A stretch of 5,209 nucleotides of DNA from Bacteroidota bacterium (GTDB lineage Bacteria > Bacteroidota > Bacteroidia > Chitinophagales > UBA2359). The stretch lies in contig JAHDGT010000339.1 of NCBI GenBank assembly GCA_020631675.1, positions 1 through 5,209 on the forward strand, in the 5' to 3' direction. Below, piece after piece: positions 1-5,209 of the stretch. Within the stretch, counting starts at the first letter, position 1; each line of letters opens with the position of its first letter. The position numbers were made by a program, and so were the translations under genes. The notes below the pieces were generated by a model. The model was given only the letters and a program-made list of their open reading frames with translations. It was not told the DNA's origin and did no database searches.

Positions 1-5
1 CAGGC

Positions 6-53
6 ACTCACGCCCCATCTATCCCATTTAGTACCACTCCTATCCCTTGCGCA
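6..53 (-). repeat. Left copy of a 48-base inverted terminal repeat
   Basis: The 48 bases here are the exact reverse complement of positions 5162-5209, with no mismatch; identity stops at position 54. Read on the minus strand, the direction of glmS transcription, the repeat begins TGCGCAAGGGATAGGAGTGG. Inside it GGGATAG occurs twice with a 21-base period. It starts 107 bases past the glmS stop codon, beyond the 3' hairpin. The bases at 1-5 have no counterpart because the right copy is cut by the window end, so the true repeat may be longer. From memory, the GCAAGGGAT-GAGTGG core resembles dispersed intergenic repeats of Bacteroidota genomes; I could not verify this. No transposase accompanies it. 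Confidence 0.9.
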
Positions 54-76
54 GGACAATGAGTCAATCATAAATG

Positions 77-139
77 AAATGAGCCAATTTGAAAATGTTT
101 TCATCTGTGATAGATCAACATTTTCAAATTGACTCATTT
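77..139 (-). terminator. Long AT-rich hairpin downstream of glmS, possible terminator
   Basis: Positions 77-99 and 117-139 are complementary over 23 base pairs, with a single C/A opposition at 84/132 that becomes a G-U wobble in the minus-strand RNA. The loop is 17 bases (100-116) and can form a further short stem. It lies 22 bases past the glmS stop codon, where a terminator or 3'-end stabilising hairpin belongs. It is not a classic intrinsic terminator, because the stem is AT-rich and is followed by CATTTATG rather than a U run. An imperfect duplicate of the distal arm at 58-68 can also pair with 128-138, giving an alternative fold. That it ends the glmS transcript is inferred from position and strand. 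Confidence 0.6.
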
Positions 140-154
140 TCAAATTTTCAAATT
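86..154 (-). repeat. Short AATTTGAAAAT repeats after glmS
   Basis: On the minus strand the 11-mer AATTTGAAAAT occurs at 154-144, 146-136 (overlapping the first by three bases) and 130-120. Its reverse complement forms the opposing hairpin arm at 96-86. Copies two and three are separated by GAGTC-containing spacer. From memory, strings of TTTGAAAAT units after stop codons are frequent in Bacteroidota genomes; this is recollection, not a search result. The units partly build the stem of the 77-139 hairpin, so the repeat and the 3'-end structure are probably one element. Confidence 0.65.
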
Positions 155-160
155 AAATCG

Positions 161-2005
161 TTATTCAACAGTTACAGACTTTGCTAAATTACGTGGCTGA
201 TCCACATTACATTCACGCATTACAGCAATGTGGTAGGCGAGTAGTTGCAGAGGTACTACACTCAGCATCGGAGCGAAAGGCTCTTCCGTTTCTGGTATAT
301 AGATCACATGATCAGATAAACGCTCCAGCTCAGGATCTTTTTCGTTCGCGATCGCGATGATTTTACCCTTACGTGCTTTCACCTCTTGAATACCTGAAAG
401 CACTTTTTCATAGGTACTTGACTTAGTTGCCAAAACCACAACAGGCATTTCTTCATCTATTAGAGCAATAGGTCCGTGCTTCATCTCAGCAGCAGGATAA
501 CCCTCCGCATGGATGTAACTGATCTCTTTCAGCTTCAAAGCACCTTCTAAAGCAACAGGGAAGTTGTAACCTCTACCTAAGTACAAGAAATTAGAAGCGT
601 CTTTGTATTCCCCTGAGATGTATTCTACTTGTTCTTCGCACTTTAAGGCTGCTGTGATCTTTTCTGGAATGCGGTCTAACTCTTGTACTAATTTCATGTA
701 GCGTGAGCGACTCATTGTTCCTTTGTGCTTAGCCAGCATTAGTGCCATTAAGGAGAGGATCGTAAGCTGAGCGGTGAATGCTTTGGTTGAAGCTACACCG
801 ATTTCAGGACCAGCATGGGTATAAGCACCCGCATCTGTCTCTCTTGAAATGGATGAACCCACCACATTACAAATGCCTAAAATCGTAGCGCCTTTCTCTT
901 TCGCTAATCGGATAGCGGCAAGTGTGTCAGCGGTTTCACCGGATTGAGAAATAGCGATCACCACATCATCTTCGTTGATGATCGGGTTTCTATATCGGAA
1001 CTCCGAAGCATATTCTACTTCAACAGGGATCCTTGCGAAATCTTCGAACAAATATTCACCAACCATGCCCGCATGCCATGAAGTACCGCAAGCAACGATA
1101 ATGATTCGCTTCGCTTGGAAGAACTTTTGCTGATGTTCAGACAAACCTCCTAATCGAACCGTACCCAAAGCCGCATCTAAGCGACCACGCATGCTGTCAC
1201 TAATAGAACGTGCCTGCTCATTGATCTCTTTTAACATGAAATGATCGAAGCCGCCTTTCTCAAGCATTTCCAAATTCATCTCTAATGCCTGTACGAAAGG
1301 TGTTTTCTCTTTATTTTCGATGGTGCGAATACTTAGACCGGATTCTTTGTCCATCAAAGCGATCTCGTGGTCATTCAAATAAACCACTTCTCTAGTGTGC
1401 TCTACAATAGGGGTCGCATCTGATGCGATGAAAAATTCATTTTCCTCTTTTCCGATACCAATTACTAAGGGACTACTTTTACGGGCTGCTACTAATTTGC
1501 GTTGCTCATCATTACTCATAACAACTATAGCATAAGCACCAACAACTTGTTGCAAAGCAGTACGAACAGCTTCTTCTAAAGGCATGCCGCCTTTCTTTCT
1601 TACTTCTTCGATCAAGTGTACTAATACTTCCGTATCAGTATCACTTTCAAAAGTATGTCCACGCTTTATCAGTTCTTCTTTTAGAACTGCGTAATTTTCT
1701 ATGATTCCGTTGTGAATGATGGCTAACTTACCATCTGAGGAGGTATGTGGATGCGCATTGATGTCATTGGGTTCACCATGCGTTGCCCAGCGGGTATGAC
1801 CAATACCTATATTACCGCAAAGCTTTTTTCCGTCTGTATGTGCTAAAAGGTCATTTACCTTTCCTTTGCACTTATAAATATTAAGATCTCCATTTAACAG
1901 CGCAACTCCAGCACTATCATAGCCACGGTACTCTAAACGTTGCAATCCTTTGATTAAAATAGGGAATGCCTCTTTCTGTCCGATATAACCAACAATTCCA
2001 CACAT
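161..2005 (-). CDS. glmS: Glutamine--fructose-6-phosphate aminotransferase (isomerizing)
   Basis: This cytoplasmic enzyme converts fructose-6-phosphate and glutamine into glucosamine-6-phosphate and glutamate, the first committed step towards UDP-GlcNAc for peptidoglycan and lipopolysaccharide. The 614 residues match the family's usual length (E. coli about 609). The N-terminal class II glutaminase domain (about 2-220) has Cys2 as nucleophile directly after the initiator Met, EYRGYDSAG (25-33), GHTRWATHG (69-77) and HNGIIENY (98-105). The first SIS domain (about 295-425) has CGTS (306-309) and SQSGET (353-358), the sugar-phosphate site. The second (about 465-600) has KLKEISYIHAEGY (491-503) and KHGP (509-512). 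The C-terminal tail DQPRNLAKSVTVE holds Lys609, equivalent to the fructose-binding E. coli Lys603. The start is fixed because Cys2 must follow Met. No Shine-Dalgarno sequence precedes it (CATAAGACCTATG), as is usual in Bacteroidota. All key residues are present, so it should be active. It is a single-gene unit here; the nearest upstream gene is divergent. Confidence 0.98.
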   Translation of the reverse strand: MCGIVGYIGQKEAFPILIKGLQRLEYRGYDSAGVALLNGDLNIYKCKGKVNDLLAHTDGKKLCGNIGIGHTRWATHGEPNDINAHPHTSSDGKLAIIHNGIIENYAVLKEELIKRGHTFESDTDTEVLVHLIEEVRKKGGMPLEEAVRTALQQVVGAYAIVVMSNDEQRKLVAARKSSPLVIGIGKEENEFFIASDATPIVEHTREVVYLNDHEIALMDKESGLSIRTIENKEKTPFVQALEMNLEMLEKGGFDHFMLKEINEQARSISDSMRGRLDAALGTVRLGGLSEHQQKFFQAKRIIIVACGTSWHAGMVGEYLFEDFARIPVEVEYASEFRYRNPIINEDDVVIAISQSGETADTLAAIRLAKEKGATILGICNVVGSSISRETDAGAYTHAGPEIGVASTKAFTAQLTILSLMALMLAKHKGTMSRSRYMKLVQELDRIPEKITAALKCEEQVEYISGEYKDASNFLYLGRGYNFPVALEGALKLKEISYIHAEGYPAAEMKHGPIALIDEEMPVVVLATKSSTYEKVLSGIQEVKARKGKIIAIANEKDPELERLSDHVIYIPETEEPFAPMLSVVPLQLLAYHIAVMRECNVDQPRNLAKSVTVE

Positions 2006-2066
2006 AGGTCTTATGTTTTTGTAAGTACTAAAGCTTAGGGATTCGGGTAATAAGGTGCTGTAGTAC

Positions 2067-2087
2067 TAACTTGTTCTGAATAAGTTA
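2067..2087. promoter_or_regulatory. 21-base operator-like palindrome upstream of glmS
   Basis: The arms TAACTTGTTC (2067-2076) and GAATAAGTTA (2078-2087) are reverse complements at nine of ten positions around a single central base; the one mismatch is at 2073/2081. The element lies 62-82 bases upstream of the glmS start codon and overlaps the candidate -7 element. It shares the half-site CTTGTTC with the palindrome at 2092-2107. Size and symmetry suit a dimeric transcription factor site, or alternatively an RNA hairpin in a glmS leader. The symmetry is visible in the sequence; the function is inference. Confidence 0.45.
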
Positions 2088-2111
2088 CGGTCTTGTTCAT
2101 CAACAAGCAAA
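2080..2111 (-). promoter_or_regulatory. glmS: Candidate Bacteroidota-type promoter for glmS
   Basis: On the minus strand TTTG (2111-2108) is followed after 20 bases by TAACTTAT (2087-2080). The Bacteroidota primary sigma factor prefers a -33 TTTG and a -7 TAnnTTTG separated by roughly 19-21 bases, so the spacing is right but the -7 match is only partial: TAnnTT is met and the final TG is not. It would give a leader of about 70 bases. The palindrome 2092-2107 fills its spacer and the palindrome 2067-2087 covers its -7 element, a layout typical of repression if the promoter is real. Confidence 0.3.
2092..2107. promoter_or_regulatory. 16-base palindrome sharing a half-site with its neighbour
   Basis: CTTGTTCATCAACAAG has perfect six-base arms (2092-2097 and 2102-2107) around four central bases. 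CTTGTTC begins it exactly as at 2070-2076 in the neighbouring palindrome. The two centres are about 22.5 bases apart, close to two helical turns, so two dimers could sit on the same face of the DNA. As RNA on the minus strand it would be a small six-pair hairpin with a four-base loop. A role in glmS control is inference from position. Confidence 0.4.
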
Positions 2112-2344
2112 TGCTTTTTCAAAAAAGCCAGCATTGAGACGAACATATTTGCTTTAGGTATCAGAAAAACCATACCCAATAAGCAAAGAAATTTGAAGCC
2201 TGAATAATGTTGTTAGAATTTGAATGTATAAACAATAGATTGATAGTTGAATAGCATCTTGGGTTTGTTTTTTCTAACATAGACTATGATACGTGCCAAA
2301 AAGGAAAAAGTTCAATAAAGTCTCCCAAGTAGAAAAAAGACGTC

Positions 2345-2387
2345 CAATTTTGGGAAAAATTGATAAGTACTTTTGTCCAGGTACTTA
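2345..2387. other. Two adjacent small hairpins in the intergenic region
   Basis: CAATTTT (2345-2351) pairs with AAAATTG (2356-2362) around the loop GGGA, which fits the stable GNRA tetraloop class on the plus strand. One base later TAAGTAC (2364-2370) pairs with GTACTTA (2381-2387) around a ten-base loop. Each stem has seven perfect pairs, and they could stack end to end. No U run follows on either strand, so they do not look like terminators. They might belong to a small RNA or an untranslated leader, or be chance in AT-rich DNA. Confidence 0.3.
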
Positions 2388-2601
2388 AAACAGAAGATAG
2401 AGGGGCATTTTCTTAAAAGGGTTGCCTCCTACTTTGTTCGACAGGTAAAGACGGAATCTCGCCTTATTGTCATACCCTTGTTGTTACAGTGTCATGGAAA
2501 TTTAAAAACAAAAAAATGTTAAAATTTATTTTTTGACATTTAAAATAAATAAATCATTACTGAACCTTTTTTCATGTGAATAGCCATTGCGAATTTCTAA
2601 A

Positions 2602-2617
2602 TACTATAGCTATAGTA
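2602..2617. promoter_or_regulatory. Perfect 16-base palindrome upstream of the protease gene
   Basis: TACTATAGCTATAGTA is self-complementary over all 16 bases without a spacer, and symmetry breaks at 2601/2618. It lies 138 bases upstream of the protease start codon, downstream of the most A/T-rich stretch. A spacerless perfect palindrome suits a dimeric DNA-binding protein better than an RNA hairpin, which would have no room for a loop. No regulator is encoded nearby to suggest a partner. Confidence 0.35.
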
Positions 2618-2685
2618 GTTTGTCCTATTAGAGCTTAAAAAATGTGGTAACAAAAACTAGTATTTTGCGAATATACAAGTACCAA

Positions 2686-2746
2686 TTAATCACAAAAAGG
2701 CTTTTTTATTCATTATAAAATGCCTTTCAAATCCATTTAATCACAA
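2686..2746 (+). promoter_or_regulatory. Leader hairpin bracketed by direct repeats before the protease gene
   Basis: TTAATCACAA occurs at 2686-2695 and again at 2737-2746, the second copy ending eight bases before the ATG. Between them AAAGGC (2696-2701) pairs with GCCTTT (2722-2727), and after one T-T mismatch TTTT (2703-2706) pairs with AAAA (2717-2720), giving ten pairs. If transcribed, this structure lies 27 bases upstream of the start codon, where it could affect stability or translation. No Shine-Dalgarno sequence is present; the bases before ATG are CACAACCTCAATC. I could not identify a convincing TTTG/TAnnTTTG promoter pair for this gene. Confidence 0.4.
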
Positions 2747-2754
2747 CCTCAATC

Positions 2755-4932
2755 ATGAAAAACACACTACTCATCTTAGTGATGCTATTCGGGTGTATGA
2801 TCGCACCACAAAGTGATCTGAACGCTCAGCATAGAAATTGCTCCGCTATGGAGCATTTAGATATGCTACTAGAAAATGATGCTCGCTTAGCGGATCGCCT
2901 TGCGAGTATAGAAAGACACACGCAAGAAGCTATTGATAATAATACGCAGCGTGTGGAAGGAATTATTACCATCCCCACTGTTGTACACGTATTGTACAAT
3001 ACGAACGCTCAAAACATCAGTGATGCGCAGATCGAGTCGCAAATGCAGGTTTTGAATGACGATTTCCGCCGTTTGAACGCAGATGCTTCTTCAACGCCCT
3101 CTGCCTTTGTTGGTGTAGCTGCTGATGCGGAAATTGAATTCTGCTTAGCTTCTATTGATCCTGATGGAAACCCAACAACTGGTATTACTCGTACTTATAC
3201 TTCAACTAGTGCATTTAGCACGAATGATGCGATGAAGTTTTCTTCTACGGGTGGTATTGATGCTTGGCCAACTGGCGACTATTTGAACGTTTGGGTTTGT
3301 AATATGTCAGGTGGTATTCTCGGTTATGCGCAATTCCCCGGTGGTAATGCAAGCACCGATGGTGTTGTGAATTTAACAACTGCCACTGGTACTACTGGTA
3401 ATGTTTCTTCTCCTTTTGATGGAGGTCGTACATTAACGCATGAGGTAGGACACTGGCTAAACCTTCGCCACATTTGGGGTGATGGTGGTTGTAGTGTTGA
3501 TGACTTTGTAAGTGATACACCAACTTCTGATAACCCTAACTATGGTTGTTCTACGGGTCATGTTTCTTGTAGTTCTACTGATATGGTTCAGAACTATATG
3601 GACTACAGTAATGATGCGTGTATGAACTTGTTCACAGAAGGACAGAAGTCTCGTATGCGTGCCTTATTTGACGCTGGTGGCTGGAGAGCTTCTTTATTGA
3701 CTTCTAATGGCTGCGGTGGCGGTGGTACTCCTCCAACAGATGGTAGTGGTACGGACGGTTCAGGAACAGATGGTACACCAACAGATGGTGCTGGTACAGA
3801 CGGTAGCGGAACAGACGGTACACCAACAGATGGTGCTGGTACAGATGGTAGCGGAACGGATGGTACGCCTACAGACGGCAGTGGCACAGATGGTACAGGT
3901 ACAACACCTCCTGCTGATGATTACTGTGGGTCTAATGGTTCTGATAGCAGCTACGAGTGGATCGATGAGGTATCTATCGGTACAATGTCAAACCCATCTG
4001 GTAATGATAATGGATATGGTGACTATACAGGCACTACCATTTCAACTGAGCAAGGTCAAGAGCTTTCTGCGGTATTGATTCCTGGTTTCGGTGCGGATAC
4101 TTACAATGAGTACTGGAAGATATGGATCGACTACAACCAAGATTTAGACTTTGATGATGCGGGTGAGTTAGTATACGACTCTGGTTCTGCTTCTCCTGCT
4201 GCGGTTGTTGGTACTTTCACAATTCCTTCTGATGCGACTACTGGTCAGACTCGTTTAAGAGTATCTATGAAGTGGGATGACCCACAAACAGCTTGTGAAG
4301 CATTCCAATATGGTGAGGTTGAAGATTATACCATTCAGATTGATGAGTATGTAGCTCCACCGCCACCACCTCCAGCTGAAGAGTGTACGGATCCACAAGA
4401 CATTTGGTTGTCGAACGTACAAGATGATAGAGTAACATTACAATGGGAGGCTGTTCCTGATGCGATTCGTTACAACATCCAATATCGTCCGGAAGGTACT
4501 TCTACTTGGTTGAAGAAAGGTACCAAGAACACGTGGAAAACACTCAAGTTCTTATCGCCTTCTACTACTTATGAAATGAGAATGAGAACGCGTTGTCCGA
4601 GTGGGTGGACAGCTTATGGTGATATCTACACCTTCACGACTTATGCATCTCGTTTAGACGGTAGTACGCAGATCACAGAAGCTCCAGCAATGGAATTGAA
4701 TGTATTCCCTAACCCAGCTACGAATGTGGTTAACATTGAGTACGATTCTCCTGTTAATGCGCCTGTTAGCATTGAGGTTTACGATTTAACGGGTCGTCAG
4801 TTGATCAGTAAGACTTCTGACTTGTCTGGTGATGATGTGAGCTTAGATGTTTCTGGCTTAACGCCTGGTTGTTACTTGGTAACGGTATCTAATGGTGAGC
4901 TGAAAGCTACTAAGAAGCTATTCGTATACTAA
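2755..4932 (+). CDS. Secreted M43-family zinc metalloprotease with GEVED, FN3 and T9SS sorting domains
   Basis: This is a 725-residue predicted extracellular or surface protease. A signal peptide spans about 1-24, probably cut at LNA|QHR. Residues 25-66 look like a propeptide, where Cys29 could act as a cysteine switch. The catalytic domain (about 70-310) starts with the family segment IPTVVHVLYN. It carries the zinc site HEVGHWLNLRHIWGD (229-243): ligands His229, His233 and His239, catalytic Glu230, with Asn236 replacing the usual metzincin Gly, a variant I recall from Bacteroidota members. The Met-turn is NYMDY (Met282). A repeated Thr/Asp/Gly/Ser linker (325-387) leads to a GEVED domain (about 389-529, GEVEDY at 520-525), a PPPPPP spacer (535-540) and a fibronectin type III domain (about 543-629). 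The C-terminal Type IX sorting domain (about 645-725) begins ELNVFPNPATN and ends KKLFVY; it directs outer-membrane passage and is normally cleaved. The gene stands alone with its own terminator. Relatives are cytophagalysin and ulilysin; the natural substrate cannot be read from the sequence. Confidence 0.95.
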   Translation: MKNTLLILVMLFGCMIAPQSDLNAQHRNCSAMEHLDMLLENDARLADRLASIERHTQEAIDNNTQRVEGIITIPTVVHVLYNTNAQNISDAQIESQMQVLNDDFRRLNADASSTPSAFVGVAADAEIEFCLASIDPDGNPTTGITRTYTSTSAFSTNDAMKFSSTGGIDAWPTGDYLNVWVCNMSGGILGYAQFPGGNASTDGVVNLTTATGTTGNVSSPFDGGRTLTHEVGHWLNLRHIWGDGGCSVDDFVSDTPTSDNPNYGCSTGHVSCSSTDMVQNYMDYSNDACMNLFTEGQKSRMRALFDAGGWRASLLTSNGCGGGGTPPTDGSGTDGSGTDGTPTDGAGTDGSGTDGTPTDGAGTDGSGTDGTPTDGSGTDGTGTTPPADDYCGSNGSDSSYEWIDEVSIGTMSNPSGNDNGYGDYTGTTISTEQGQELSAVLIPGFGADTYNEYWKIWIDYNQDLDFDDAGELVYDSGSASPAAVVGTFTIPSDATTGQTRLRVSMKWDDPQTACEAFQYGEVEDYTIQIDEYVAPPPPPPAEECTDPQDIWLSNVQDDRVTLQWEAVPDAIRYNIQYRPEGTSTWLKKGTKNTWKTLKFLSPSTTYEMRMRTRCPSGWTAYGDIYTFTTYASRLDGSTQITEAPAMELNVFPNPATNVVNIEYDSPVNAPVSIEVYDLTGRQLISKTSDLSGDDVSLDVSGLTPGCYLVTVSNGELKATKKLFVY
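3730..3900 (+). repeat. In-frame 45-base tandem repeat encoding the protease linker
   Basis: Three 45-base units (3730-3774, 3775-3819, 3820-3864) are followed by a partial fourth to about 3900. The second and third encode the identical 15 residues TPTDGAGTDGSGTDG and differ only at silent positions; the first encodes a close variant. Each unit is itself built from a five-residue GTDGS-like module. The segment joins the catalytic domain to the GEVED domain and is probably a flexible extracellular spacer. The array also keeps other frames open, producing spurious ORFs on both strands. Unit number may vary between strains through slippage or recombination. Confidence 0.9.
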
Positions 4933-4948
4933 ACAAAAATTTCATTAA

Positions 4949-4989
4949 GCTGACTACTTTATGCTACTATTAATCAGTAAGTAGTTAGC
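4949..4989 (+). other. Hairpin in the 3' region of the protease gene
   Basis: Positions 4949-4959 pair with 4979-4989 over 11 base pairs, with one G-U at 4952/4986, around a 19-base loop. It starts 17 bases after the stop codon and lies 18 bases before the main terminator stem. No U run follows it, so it is more likely a 3'-end stabilising structure than a terminator. Confidence 0.45.
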
Positions 4990-5007
4990 AGATTGAAAAC
5001 CCAAGAA

Positions 5008-5040
5008 GGGCTGTCTCGTTAAGAGGCAGCCCTTTTTATT
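5008..5040 (+). terminator. Intrinsic terminator of the protease gene
   Basis: GGGCTGTCTC (5008-5017) pairs with GAGGCAGCCC (5023-5032) over ten base pairs with one G-U (5014/5026) and a five-base loop GTTAA. Two A-T pairs extend the base, and TTTTTATTT follows at 5033-5041. The GC-rich stem with an immediate T run is the standard rho-independent form. It lies 75 bases past the protease stop codon and should end that transcript. The bases from here to the terminal repeat contain no feature I can identify. Confidence 0.92.
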
Positions 5041-5161
5041 TAGATTTTTCATCTCAAAAGCCCAACCTAAATAGTTACGTTTTTTCTTTAGTGGGAGGTT
5101 TGATAGAAAAGGTCGACAATACGAGTGTCATAATGTCGTCCGATCAAAATTAGTTGTTGCG

Positions 5162-5209
5162 TGCGCAAGGGATAGGAGTGGTACTAAATGGGATAGATGG
5201 GGCGTGAGT
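5162..5209 (+). repeat. Right copy of the 48-base inverted terminal repeat, cut by the window end
   Basis: This is the exact reverse complement of positions 6-53. It begins 229 bases after the protease stop codon, past the terminator, and runs to the last base of the window, so its far boundary is not visible. Relative to its neighbouring gene it has the same orientation as the left copy has to glmS. A reading frame stays open through it, as in the left copy, but there is no credible start or coding context. Confidence 0.9.

Larger units (their letters stand above)
2006..2754. other. 749-base divergent intergenic region, no convincing gene
   Basis: This gap separates the start codons of glmS (minus) and the secreted protease (plus), so it must contain both promoters unless transcription enters from elsewhere. 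I read it for short ORFs. The plus strand gives only frames of 10-15 codons from ATG. The minus strand has one 35-codon frame (2066-2173) that overlaps palindromic DNA and is judged doubtful. Positions 2500-2560 are extremely A/T-rich, as is common near Bacteroidota promoters. Symmetric elements at 2067-2107, 2345-2387, 2602-2617 and 2696-2727 are listed separately. Positions 2160-2340 and 2390-2500 show nothing I can name. No tRNA- or rRNA-like segment was seen. Confidence 0.8.

Noticed and set aside
1..71. Minus-strand frame from ATG at 71 running through the left repeat and off the window
   Set aside because: It starts MIDSLSCARDRSG, but most of it is the dispersed repeat. The right copy has no equivalent start codon, so it is probably a spurious small ORF.
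2006..2180. glmS ribozyme/riboswitch in the glmS leader
   Set aside because: That element is known from Firmicutes. The sequence here is short, AT-rich and has only small palindromes, with nothing resembling its pseudoknotted core.
2788..2796. Lipobox (LFGC, residues 11-14) making the protease a lipoprotein
   Set aside because: Phe before Gly-Cys is a poor lipobox. The LNA|Q signal peptidase I site fits better, and Type IX cargo is normally exported with a type I signal peptide.
3603..3887. 94-codon minus-strand open frame rich in Pro, Ser and Val
   Set aside because: It is the antisense shadow of the protease linker repeat; the periodic 45-base unit keeps this frame open, and it matches no family.
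3707..4078. 123-codon plus-strand open frame rich in Val, Gln and Met
   Set aside because: It is an out-of-frame reading of the same repeat and the GEVED region inside a well-supported gene; composition is low complexity.
1..5209. Transposon bounded by 48-base terminal inverted repeats
   Set aside because: The interior holds a housekeeping gene and a secreted protease, with no transposase, recombinase or target-site duplication visible.
5075..5209. Open frame of 45 codons after the terminator, running off the right end
   Set aside because: It has no ATG, GTG or TTG start before the repeat, and no recognisable protein sequence.

Overview
The window holds two complete, divergently oriented genes and their flanks, and it points to a member of the phylum Bacteroidota. 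The evidence is a secreted protein with a Type IX secretion C-terminal sorting domain and a GEVED domain, both characteristic of that phylum, and the lack of Shine-Dalgarno sequences before both start codons. AT-rich intergenic DNA with AATTTGAAAAT-type repeats fits the same picture. Genus cannot be settled from this sequence; a Saprospiria- or Cytophagia-like marine or soil bacterium is only a guess.

Layout, left to right. Positions 6-53 carry a 48-base repeat whose exact inverted copy ends the window (5162-5209). Positions 77-154 hold a long AT-rich hairpin and short AATTTGAAAAT repeats just downstream of the first gene. Positions 161-2005 (minus strand) encode a complete GlmS, the housekeeping enzyme that makes glucosamine-6-phosphate for peptidoglycan and lipopolysaccharide. 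Positions 2006-2754 are a 749-base divergent intergenic region with no convincing gene. It does hold two similar operator-like palindromes just upstream of glmS, a pair of adjacent hairpins, a perfect 16-base palindrome and a leader hairpin before the second gene. Positions 2755-4932 (plus strand) encode a 725-residue secreted M43-type zinc metalloprotease with a repetitive Thr/Asp/Gly/Ser linker, a GEVED domain, a fibronectin type III domain and a Type IX sorting domain. Two hairpins follow it, the second a textbook intrinsic terminator, and then the second copy of the 48-base repeat.

The two genes have no evident functional link: one is cytoplasmic amino-sugar synthesis, the other an extracellular or surface protease. 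No defence system, mobile-element gene, RNA gene or CRISPR array was found. The least explained features are the 48-base repeat, which lies downstream of each gene in the same orientation relative to that gene, and the paired palindromes upstream of glmS. Because both ends of the window lie in the same repeat, it may be an assembly contig that broke at a dispersed repeat.
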